Assembly: GCF_002240565.1 (NCBI RefSeq)
Contig: NZ_MZMO01000001.1
Coordinates: forward strand, 1,922,001 to 1,986,000
Reading direction: 5' to 3'
DNA length: 64,000 nucleotides
Source: Clavibacter michiganensis subsp. insidiosus
GTDB lineage: Bacteria; Actinomycetota; Actinomycetes; Actinomycetales; Microbacteriaceae
Shown here: in pieces, positions 40,451 through 47,499 of the stretch
Position numbering within the stretch: the stretch's first letter is position 1
Layout of the letters: every line of letters begins with the position of its first letter
The notes under the pieces: generated by a model
Database searches by the model: none
Told to the model about the DNA's origin: nothing
What the model saw: the letters and a program-made list of their open reading frames with translations, nothing else
Program-made: the position numbers and the translations under genes

Positions 40451-41017
40451 CTAGGCCGCGGGGGTCGCGAGGACCGCCTGGATGTCGAGCGTGATGGTGA
40501 CCTTGTCGCCGAGCAGCACGCCGCCGGTCTCGAGGGCCGCGTTGTAGGTGAGGCCGAAGTCCTCGCGGTTGATGACCGTGGTGGCCGTCGCGCCGAACTT
40601 GGTCTGGCCGTAGGGGTCGCCGCCGAAGCCGCCGAACTCGACGTCGAACGTGACGGGCTTGGTGACGCCGCGGACGGTGAGCTCGCCGTCGACCTTCGCG
40701 TCGCCGTCCTTCTCGACGCGCACGGCGGTCGAGACGAAGTCGATGGTGGGGTTGTTCTCGGCGTCGAAGAAGTCGTTCGTGCGGAGGTGCTGGTCGCGGT
40801 TCGGCTCGTTGGTGTCGATCGAGGCGATGGTCGCGTGGGCCTTCACGGTGCTCTGCTCGGGGGTGGCGCCCGTGACGATCTCGGCGTCGAAGTCCTTGAA
40901 CGTGCCCTTGACCTTGCTGATCATGATGTGGCGGATGCTGAAGCCGACCGAGCTGTGCGTCTTGTCGATGGTCCAGGTGCCGGCGATGTATCCGGGGACG
41001 GTGCTGGTGTCGCTCAT
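40451..41017 (-). CDS. YceI-family lipocalin-like protein
   Basis: Has 188 residues from ATG 41017, with GAAAGG upstream. It is a YceI beta-barrel that binds polyprenyl-type lipids in characterised members: AGTWTIDKTHSSVGFSIRHIMISKVKGTFKDFDAEIV, TNEPNRDQHLRTNDFFDAENNPTIDF, ELTVRGVTKPVTFDVEFGG, INREDFGLTYNAALETGGVLLGDKVTITLDIQAV. There is no signal peptide, so cytoplasmic as in many actinobacteria. The stop TAG is part of the CTAG at the right border of IS copy 2; the reading frame is complete, but its 3' flank and any terminator have been displaced. Confidence 0.92.
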   Translation of the reverse strand: MSDTSTVPGYIAGTWTIDKTHSSVGFSIRHIMISKVKGTFKDFDAEIVTGATPEQSTVKAHATIASIDTNEPNRDQHLRTNDFFDAENNPTIDFVSTAVRVEKDGDAKVDGELTVRGVTKPVTFDVEFGGFGGDPYGQTKFGATATTVINREDFGLTYNAALETGGVLLGDKVTITLDIQAVLATPAA

Positions 41018-41171
41018 GTGCGTGCCTTTCGTACAGGGGTCATGGGTGCGGGCCGACGGCCTCGAAGATATGCAAGCGCATGGATCCGGCATCCATTCCC
41101 GTTTTTCGTTGCGAGTTCATGTACTCCTCGTGGCGGTCGTCCGTCGCCGGGCTCGGGCGTACCGTGGCGGG

Positions 41172-42149
41172 ATGCGCGCCATCACCTTCCCCTCCCCCGG
41201 CTCCCCCGACGTCCTCTCCCTCACCGACCTGCCGGATCCGGTCGCGGGCCCCGGCGAGGTGCTGATCCGCGTGACCGCCGCCGGCGTCAACCGCGCCGAC
41301 CTCAGCCAGCGCGAGGGCGCGTACCCGCCGCCCGCGGGAGCGCCGACGCACCTCGGGCTCGAGGTGTCGGGCACGGTCGAGGCGGTCGGCGTGGGCGCGA
41401 CGCGCTGGAGCGTCGGCGACCGCGTGTGCGCCCTGCTCGCCGGCGGCGGCTACGCGGAGCTCGTCGCGGTCGACGAGCGGCACGTCCTGCCGGTGCCCGA
41501 GGGGCTCGACCTCGTCGAGGCGGCGGGGCTGCCCGAGGTGGTGGCGACCGTGTGGTCGAACGTCGTGCTCGACGCGGGACTCGCGCCGGGCGAGACGCTG
41601 CTCGTGCACGGCGGGTCGAGCGGCATCGGCACCATGGCGATCCAGCTGGCCGCGCGGCTCGGCGCGCGCGTGGCCGTCACCGCCGGCAGCCCCGCGAAGC
41701 TCGAGGCGTGCCGGGCGCTCGGCGCGGACGTCCTCATCGACTACCGGGAGCAGGACTTCGTGGAGGCGCTCCTCGCGGCGACCGACGGCCGCGGAGCCGA
41801 TGTGATCCTCGACGCGATCGGCGGCGACTACATCGACCGCGACATCCGCGCCCTCGCCCGCGACGGCCGGATCATGGTCATCGGCGCCCAGAGCGGCGCG
41901 CCCACGAGCATCGCGCTCGGCCAGCTGATGGCTCGGCGAGGGCGGATCTGGGGCACGACGCTCCGCGCCCGGGACGCCGACGACAAGGCGCGCATCGTCG
42001 CCGCGATCCGGGCCGACGTGTGGCCGGCCGTGGCCGACGGATCCGTGCGCCCGGTCGTCGACCGCGTCTTCCCGCTCGCCGAGGCGGCCGCCGCGCACGC
42101 GCACGTGGCGTCGTCGCAGCACGTGGGCAAGGTGCTGCTGGCCGTCTAG
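41172..42149 (+). CDS. Zinc-less quinone oxidoreductase (PIG3/Qor, MDR superfamily)
   Basis: NADPH-dependent reductase with 325 residues from ATG 41172. Seen: MRAITFPSPGSPDVLSLTDLPDP, GVNRADLSQREGAYPPPAGAPTHLGLEVSGTV (PIG3 hallmark), LAGGGYAELVAVDERHVLPVP, the nucleotide-binding motif LLVHGGSSGIGTMAIQLAARLGARV and DVILDAIGGDYIDRDIRALA. Zinc ligands of alcohol dehydrogenases are absent. TACCGT lies 6 bases before the ATG, suggesting a leaderless message. Its TAG stop shares a CTAG with the stop of the convergent MFS gene. Confidence 0.9.
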   Translation: MRAITFPSPGSPDVLSLTDLPDPVAGPGEVLIRVTAAGVNRADLSQREGAYPPPAGAPTHLGLEVSGTVEAVGVGATRWSVGDRVCALLAGGGYAELVAVDERHVLPVPEGLDLVEAAGLPEVVATVWSNVVLDAGLAPGETLLVHGGSSGIGTMAIQLAARLGARVAVTAGSPAKLEACRALGADVLIDYREQDFVEALLAATDGRGADVILDAIGGDYIDRDIRALARDGRIMVIGAQSGAPTSIALGQLMARRGRIWGTTLRARDADDKARIVAAIRADVWPAVADGSVRPVVDRVFPLAEAAAAHAHVASSQHVGKVLLAV

Positions 42150-43567
42150 CCCGCCGCGTCGTCCGCGGCGACGGCGTGACGCGCGCGGATCCCGACGAGG
42201 GACACCAGCCCGCCCGCCACGAGCAGCGCGGCCGTCACGAGCACCACGCGGTGGAACGCGGCGACGTCGAGCTCGGGCCCGGCGACCAGCCCGATCGCGG
42301 CGATCGCCACCAGCCCGGCCACGCGCGACACGGCGTTGTTCACGGCCGACGCGATGCCCGCCTGCGCGGACGGCACGGCCTCGAGGATCGTCGCGGTCAG
42401 CGGCGCCACCGTCATCGACAGGCCCAGGCCGAACACGAGGATCCCGGGGAGCAGCTGCCCCCGGTAGTCGACGGGCTCCGCGACGCGCAGCATCAGCAGG
42501 TAGCCGCCGCCCGCGACGATCGGCCCCGCGCCCATCAGGAGCCGCGGCCCGATGCGCCCCGCCAGCGCGCCGAACCGCGTCGACAGCACCAGCATGATCA
42601 CGGTGGTCGGCACGAGCGCGAAGCCCGCGGCCGTCGCCGACAGCCCGCCCGTCTGCTGCAGGAAGACCGCGATCACGAAGCCGCCGAGCGAGAGCGCGCC
42701 GTAGATGCCGACGGTCGCGATGTTGCCGACGAGGAAGTCCCGTTCGCGGAAGAGCCCGAGCGGCAGCATCGGATGCGGGGTGCGCCGCTCGCGCACCACG
42801 AAGAGCACGAGGCACGCGACGCCGACGACGAGGCTGCCGACCACGAGCGGGTGGCCGATGCCGAGCCGCGACTGCTCGATGAGCGCGAAGACGGGGCCGC
42901 CGATCCCGATGGCCCCGAGCACCGCGCCCGGCACGTCCACGCGCGTGCCGTCGGCGACGGGCGCGTCGTGCGGTAGACGGGCGAGCAGCACGAGGGTCAC
43001 GGCGATGGGCAGCACGTTGATCCCGAACACGAGCCGCCAGTCGAGGGCGTCCACCAGCACGCCGCCGAGGACGGGGCCCGCGAGCATGGCGGTGCCGGTC
43101 CACGCCGTCCACGAGCCGATGGCCTTCGCCTGCGCGGGGCCGCGGAAGGCCTGCGCGAGGAGCGCCAGCGAGCTCGGCACGAGCAGCGCACCGGCGGCGC
43201 CCTGGGCGGCGCGCGCGGCGATGAGGATCCCGGCGGTCGGCGCGATCGCGCACACGAGCGACGTGACCCCGAAGCCGACGAGTCCCCAGCGGAGCACCCG
43301 CACGCGGCCGAAGGCGTCGGAGAGGGAGCCGGCCAGGAGGATCAGCGCGCCGAGGGTGATGAGGTACGCGTCCACGACCCACTGCTGCACGACGAGCCCG
43401 CCGCCGAGGTCCTCCCCGATCGCGGGCAGCGCGACGTTGACGACCGTGCCGTCGAGGAACGCGACGAAGGAGGCGAGGATCGCGACGACGAGCACCGTGC
43501 GGCCGCGGCCGTCGGCGGTGCCGTCCGGGTGGCCGCCCGCGCGTGCGGGGGCGGCGGAGTCGGGCAT
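42146..43567 (-). CDS. MFS drug exporter, DHA2 (EmrB/QacA) type
   Basis: Proton-coupled exporter with 473 residues from ATG 43567 and about 14 hydrophobic helices. Seen: the family C/B motifs DGTVVNVALPAIGEDLG near residue 40, QWVVDAYLITLGALILLAGSLSDAFGRVRVLRWGLVGFG (motif A) and SWTAWTGTAMLAGPVLGGVLVDALDWRLVFGINVLP (motif C, GPxLGG). Substrate unknown; related to multidrug and antiseptic efflux pumps. No regulator gene adjoins it. It shares its stop tetranucleotide with the convergent quinone oxidoreductase gene. Confidence 0.9.
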   Translation of the reverse strand: MPDSAAPARAGGHPDGTADGRGRTVLVVAILASFVAFLDGTVVNVALPAIGEDLGGGLVVQQWVVDAYLITLGALILLAGSLSDAFGRVRVLRWGLVGFGVTSLVCAIAPTAGILIAARAAQGAAGALLVPSSLALLAQAFRGPAQAKAIGSWTAWTGTAMLAGPVLGGVLVDALDWRLVFGINVLPIAVTLVLLARLPHDAPVADGTRVDVPGAVLGAIGIGGPVFALIEQSRLGIGHPLVVGSLVVGVACLVLFVVRERRTPHPMLPLGLFRERDFLVGNIATVGIYGALSLGGFVIAVFLQQTGGLSATAAGFALVPTTVIMLVLSTRFGALAGRIGPRLLMGAGPIVAGGGYLLMLRVAEPVDYRGQLLPGILVFGLGLSMTVAPLTATILEAVPSAQAGIASAVNNAVSRVAGLVAIAAIGLVAGPELDVAAFHRVVLVTAALLVAGGLVSLVGIRARHAVAADDAAG

Positions 43568-43598
43568 GTGCCCAGTATGCGCCGCGCTCGGAGGCGGA

Positions 43599-44333
43599 TC
43601 AGGCGGGCGGCGCCGCCGGCATCCCGGCCCGGTCGATCGCGGCCTCCACCCGGCGGAGCACGTCCTCGTCGCCCATGATCCGGAAGTGGCCCGACGCGGC
43701 GACGCGCTCGTCCGTCGCGCCGTCGAGCGAGCTGCCGCCCGGGATGTGCGGGTCGAAGCGCGCGAAGACGCTCGTGATCCGCGCGTTGACCTCCCGTGAC
43801 CGGCCGAGCTCCACGAGCGCGGCATTCCGCGGCGAGAAGTCGCGGATGCTGCGGACGGGGATGAGGCGCGCGTACGAGGAGCCGCCGAAGGGCGCGTTGA
43901 TCGCGACCATGGCGCGGATCCGACGGTCCGGGTCGCCGAACGCCATGAGGTGCTTGCCGATGAGGCCGCCCTTGCTGTGCGCGACGATGACGACGTCGCG
44001 CAGGTCCTCGGCCTCGAGGTACCCGCGGGCCCGGCGCGACATCTCGGCGACGCGGCCCACGTTCGCGCCGAGCGCGCCGACCACGTGCACGCCGTGGCCG
44101 CGCGCGTGCAGGCGCCGGATGATCGGCAGCATGAACTGCCAGCGCTCGTAGACGCCCGGCAGCACGAGGATCGTCGGCCGGTCGTCGCGGCCGTCCTCGA
44201 AGGAGCGGGCGTCGTCGCGGGAGAGCGTGGCGGCCGCCTGCCAGCGGAGGACGTAGGCGTAGTCGAGGGCCCAGTCGAGCGCCTTCCGCAGGGCCGACAG
44301 CGGCGGGAGCGGGTCGGGTCCGGCGGCGGTCAC
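43599..44333 (-). CDS. Lipase/esterase-like alpha/beta hydrolase
   Basis: Has 244 residues. Seen: ILVLPGVYERWQFMLPIIRRLHARGHGVHVV (strand and oxyanion region), nucleophile elbow VVIVAHSKGGLIGKHLMAFG near residue 118 (GHSxG variant AHSKG, as in PGAP1/LipA-like lipases), INAPFGGSSYARLIP, and a possible His in ERVAASGHFRIMGDEDV near the C-terminus. No signal peptide. Substrate unknown. It precedes the MFS exporter by 31 bases on the same strand and could be co-transcribed with it. Confidence 0.8.
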   Translation of the reverse strand: MTAAGPDPLPPLSALRKALDWALDYAYVLRWQAAATLSRDDARSFEDGRDDRPTILVLPGVYERWQFMLPIIRRLHARGHGVHVVGALGANVGRVAEMSRRARGYLEAEDLRDVVIVAHSKGGLIGKHLMAFGDPDRRIRAMVAINAPFGGSSYARLIPVRSIRDFSPRNAALVELGRSREVNARITSVFARFDPHIPGGSSLDGATDERVAASGHFRIMGDEDVLRRVEAAIDRAGMPAAPPA

Positions 44334-44400
44334 CCGTCCATCCTGCCCGGGCGCGGAGCACGCGTCGGCCGGAGCGTCCGACGACGGCCCGCGTCGGACG

Positions 44401-45306
44401 TCATCGGGCCCGGACGTGCTCCAGGATGGCGCGCGCGACGCCGAGCGGATCCGTGTACATCACGACGTGCGGGCCGCGGGCCACCCGGTGCTCGCCGCGC
44501 GGGATCCGGGCGGCGAGGTCGCGCGCGAACGGGCGGTCGACCACGGCGTCCCGGTCGCCCACAATGACGAGCGTCCGCGCGCGGATGCGCGGCGCCCGTT
44601 CCTCGATCGCGTCGTCGATGAGGTGCGGCAGCTGGCGGAGGTAGTACGGGATCCCGCAGCGGAGGAAGTAGTCGCCCAGCACCACGGCGTTCGCGAGCAG
44701 CGGCTCGCGGAGGGTGTCGACCGCGAGCGCGACGGCCGCGCGCACGAGGCCGCGCGTCCGCGGCGGGAGCGTGGGCGCGATGAGAACGATGCGGTCGGTG
44801 ACCTCGGGCCGGTCGACGGCGAGCCGCGTCACGATCTGGGTCCCCATGGAGTGGCCGACGACGACGGGGTCGACAAGCCCGTGCATCCGGATCACCTCGG
44901 CCACGACCGCCGCGTGGTCGTCGAGCGTCACGTCCCGGCGCACCCGCGGCGACTCGCCGTAGCCCGGCAGGTCGATCGCGTAGACGGCGCCGTGCTCGGC
45001 CAGGAACGCGGCGACGGGGTGGAAGTAGCGCGAGGAGACGCCGATCCCGTGCACGAGGACGAAGGACGGCCGCGCGGTCGCCGGAACGGCCGAGGGCGTC
45101 CGGCCCGCGTTGCCGCCCGGCGACCGGAACACCTTGATCGCGATCCGGAAGCCGAGCACGGTGCGGCGCTCCAGGTCGTGGTCGACCGGGATCGCGCGCG
45201 AACCATAGCGGCGGGAGAGCAGGAGCCAGCGCGGCGGCGAGGACTCCGTGCGGTGCACGTCCCCGGGCCGCCGCACGCGGGTGAGGCGGGCGAGGGGGGA
45301 GCGCAT
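44401..45306 (-). CDS. Alpha/beta hydrolase
   Basis: Has 301 residues. Seen: FVLVHGIGVSSRYFHPVAAFLAEHGAVYAIDLPGYGES, nucleophile elbow PVVVGHSMGTQIVTRLAVDRP near residue 150, acid region LVIVGDRDAVVDRPFARDLAARIP, and a His in VARGPHVVMYTDP. The N-terminal ~70 residues are basic and carry no recognisable domain; the true start may lie further in. It is divergent from the HisC-type gene. Substrate unknown. Confidence 0.82.
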   Translation of the reverse strand: MRSPLARLTRVRRPGDVHRTESSPPRWLLLSRRYGSRAIPVDHDLERRTVLGFRIAIKVFRSPGGNAGRTPSAVPATARPSFVLVHGIGVSSRYFHPVAAFLAEHGAVYAIDLPGYGESPRVRRDVTLDDHAAVVAEVIRMHGLVDPVVVGHSMGTQIVTRLAVDRPEVTDRIVLIAPTLPPRTRGLVRAAVALAVDTLREPLLANAVVLGDYFLRCGIPYYLRQLPHLIDDAIEERAPRIRARTLVIVGDRDAVVDRPFARDLAARIPRGEHRVARGPHVVMYTDPLGVARAILEHVRAR

Positions 45307-45390
45307 CCGTCGACCCTAGCCGTCCGGCGTCGGGCGACCGCCGTCCCGGTCGATGGGAGGATGGACGCCCGACGAATCCCGAGGAGACCC

Positions 45391-46509
45391 ATGAGCCCCG
45401 ACTGGTCCGAGACCACGCTCGCCGACCTGCCCCTCCGCGACGGGATCCGCGGCGAGGAGCCCTACGGCGCCCCGCAGCTCGACGTGCCCGTGCTCCTCAA
45501 CGTGAACGAGAACCCGTACCCGCTGCCCGAGGAGGTCGCGGTCGCGGTGAGCGAGGCCGTGCTCGAGGCCGCGCGCGGGCTGAACCGCTACCCGGACCGC
45601 GAGTTCCTCGAGCTCCGCACCGAGCTCGCCGACTACCTCACGGCCGACAGCGGGCTGGAGCTCGGCCCCGAGAACGTCTGGGCGGCGAACGGATCCAACG
45701 AGGTGCTGCAGCAGGTGCTGCAGGCCTTCGGCGGCACCGACCGCGTGGCGCTCTCCTTCGCCCCGCACTACGCGATGTACCCGGAGTACGCGCGCAACAC
45801 GCTCACGCGCTGGGTCTCCGGCCGCCGCCAGGAGGACTTCACGCTCGACCTCGCGAACGTCACGGCGCTCGTCGAGCAGCACCACCCGAGCGTCGTGTTC
45901 CTCACCTCGCCGAACAACCCGACCGGCACCGCGCTCACGACCCGCGAGATCGAGCACGTGCTCTCCGTCGCGCCGGGCGTCGTGGTGATCGACGAGGCGT
46001 ACGCCGAGTTCCGCCGCGAGGGCGTGCCGACGGCGATCTCGCTGCTGCCCGACCACCCGCGCCTGATCGTCTCGCGCACCATGAGCAAGGCGTTCGCGTT
46101 CGCGGGCGGCCGGCTCGGCTACCTCGCGGCCTCCCCTGCCGTGGTCGACGCGCTCCGCATCGTGCGCCTGCCGTACCACCTGTCGCGCATCACCCAGGTG
46201 AGCGCGACCGCCGCCCTCCGGCACAGCGGCGTGCTGCTCGCGCAGGTCGCGTCGCTCCGCGAGGAGCGGGACGGGCTCGTCGAGTGGCTCCGCGGCCGCG
46301 GCTTCGAGGTGGCGCCGTCGGACGCCAACTTCGTCCTCTTCGGCCGGTTCCCCGACCGGCACGCGGTGTGGCAGGGGCTGCTCGACCGCGGCGTCCTGAT
46401 CCGCGAGACCGGACCCGAGGGCTGGCTCCGCGTCTCCGTCGGCACGCCCGAGGAGACGGCCGCGTTCCGCGACGCGCTCGACGACGTGCTCGGGACGCCG
46501 CGGGGCTGA
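45391..46509 (+). CDS. hisC: Histidinol-phosphate aminotransferase family protein
   Basis: Class I/II PLP aminotransferase with 372 residues from ATG 45391; GAGGAG lies 5 bases upstream. Seen: LNVNENPYPLPEEV and GLNRYPDREFLELRTELADYL (HisC N-terminal motif), FLTSPNNPTGTALT, VVIDEAYAEF, the PLP lysine in VSRTMSKAFAFAGGRLGYLAAS near residue 237 and EGWLRVSVGTPEETAAF. It transaminates imidazole-acetol phosphate in histidine synthesis; some actinobacterial homologues act on aromatic amino acids. It is not in a his operon here, so the precise substrate is open. Confidence 0.87.
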   Translation: MSPDWSETTLADLPLRDGIRGEEPYGAPQLDVPVLLNVNENPYPLPEEVAVAVSEAVLEAARGLNRYPDREFLELRTELADYLTADSGLELGPENVWAANGSNEVLQQVLQAFGGTDRVALSFAPHYAMYPEYARNTLTRWVSGRRQEDFTLDLANVTALVEQHHPSVVFLTSPNNPTGTALTTREIEHVLSVAPGVVVIDEAYAEFRREGVPTAISLLPDHPRLIVSRTMSKAFAFAGGRLGYLAASPAVVDALRIVRLPYHLSRITQVSATAALRHSGVLLAQVASLREERDGLVEWLRGRGFEVAPSDANFVLFGRFPDRHAVWQGLLDRGVLIRETGPEGWLRVSVGTPEETAAFRDALDDVLGTPRG

Positions 46510-46528
46510 TCCCGGGATCCGGCGCCGT

Positions 46529-46558
46529 CAGCGTCGGCAGCGTCGGCAGCGTCGGCAG
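46529..46558. repeat. CAGCGTCGG tandem 9-mer, three copies plus partial
   Basis: Three consecutive copies of CAGCGTCGG ending with CAG, in the 60-base gap between convergent hisC and the SDR gene. Candidate variable-number repeat. Confidence 0.7.
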
Positions 46559-46569
46559 GGCGGCGTCCG

Positions 46570-47499
46570 TCAGGGCCGGAAGCGGATCCCCGCCGCGTCC
46601 TCGGCGGCCGCCCACAGCTGCTCGGCGACGGCGCGCGACCGCGCGTGCCCGGCGACGAAGGCGGGATCCGGCGCGCCCTTCAGCTCGAGCGGCCCGCCGG
46701 GTCCCCAGAAGTCGCCGCCCGTGACGCCGTCCGCCGCGGCCGCGTGCACGATCGGCCACGCTCCGGCGTCCTTGCCCTGCACGAGGACGCGACCCGCGCC
46801 GGCCGCCCGTCGGCGCGCGTCGGCCACCCCGCGCGGTCGATCGGCCGGATCCTGCGGCGGCGTCAGCGCGTCGACCGCGTAGCCGGGGTGCGCGGAGAGC
46901 GCGACGCGGTCGGATCCCGCGGCCCGCCACCGCCGGTCGAGCTCGCCCGCGATCATCATGCACGCCGTCTTCGACCGGCCGTACCGCACGAGCGCGGGCA
47001 TGGGCCGCTCCCCCGCGAGGTCGCCGAGGTCGAGCGGAGAGAAGCGGTGGGCGAGGGATCCGAGCATCACGACGCGGCCTCCGGCACGCAGCCGCGGCGC
47101 GAGCCCCGCCACGAGCGCGAAGTGCCCGAGGGCGTTGGTGCCCATCATCTCCTCGAACCCGTCCACGGTCGTCCTGCGGTGACGCGCACGGCCGCCGGCG
47201 GGGGGCACTCCCGCGTTCGCGACGATGGCGTCGAGGTCCTCGTGCACCGCCGCGACGCACGCGTCCACGCTCGCGAGGCTCGCCAGGTCGAGGGGCACGA
47301 CGTCGACGTCGGCTCCCGGCACGCGCACCTCGATCACCCGGGCAGCCGCGTCCCCGCGCTCCGCGGAACGGCAGGCCAGCAGCACCCGCGCGCCCGCGGC
47401 GGCGAGCTGCGCCGAGGTCCAGAAGCCGATCCCGCCGTTCGCGCCCGTGACGAGGACCGTCCGCCCGGCGAGGTCCGGCAGGCGCGGCGCGTCGCTCAC
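46570..47499 (-). CDS. Short-chain dehydrogenase/reductase, retinol dehydrogenase-like
   Basis: NAD(P)-dependent oxidoreductase with 309 residues from GTG 47499. Seen: cofactor motif TVLVTGANGGIGFWTSAQLAAAGARVLLACRS, LDAIVANAGVPP (NAG motif), GRVVMLGSLAHRF with the catalytic Ser, and LVRYGRSKTACMMIAGEL with the YxxxK pair. The gene follows the helicase gene with a GTGA overlap, so it is translationally coupled to it, an odd pairing with no functional explanation. Substrate unknown. Confidence 0.87.
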   Translation of the reverse strand: MSDAPRLPDLAGRTVLVTGANGGIGFWTSAQLAAAGARVLLACRSAERGDAAARVIEVRVPGADVDVVPLDLASLASVDACVAAVHEDLDAIVANAGVPPAGGRARHRRTTVDGFEEMMGTNALGHFALVAGLAPRLRAGGRVVMLGSLAHRFSPLDLGDLAGERPMPALVRYGRSKTACMMIAGELDRRWRAAGSDRVALSAHPGYAVDALTPPQDPADRPRGVADARRRAAGAGRVLVQGKDAGAWPIVHAAAADGVTGGDFWGPGGPLELKGAPDPAFVAGHARSRAVAEQLWAAAEDAAGIRFRP

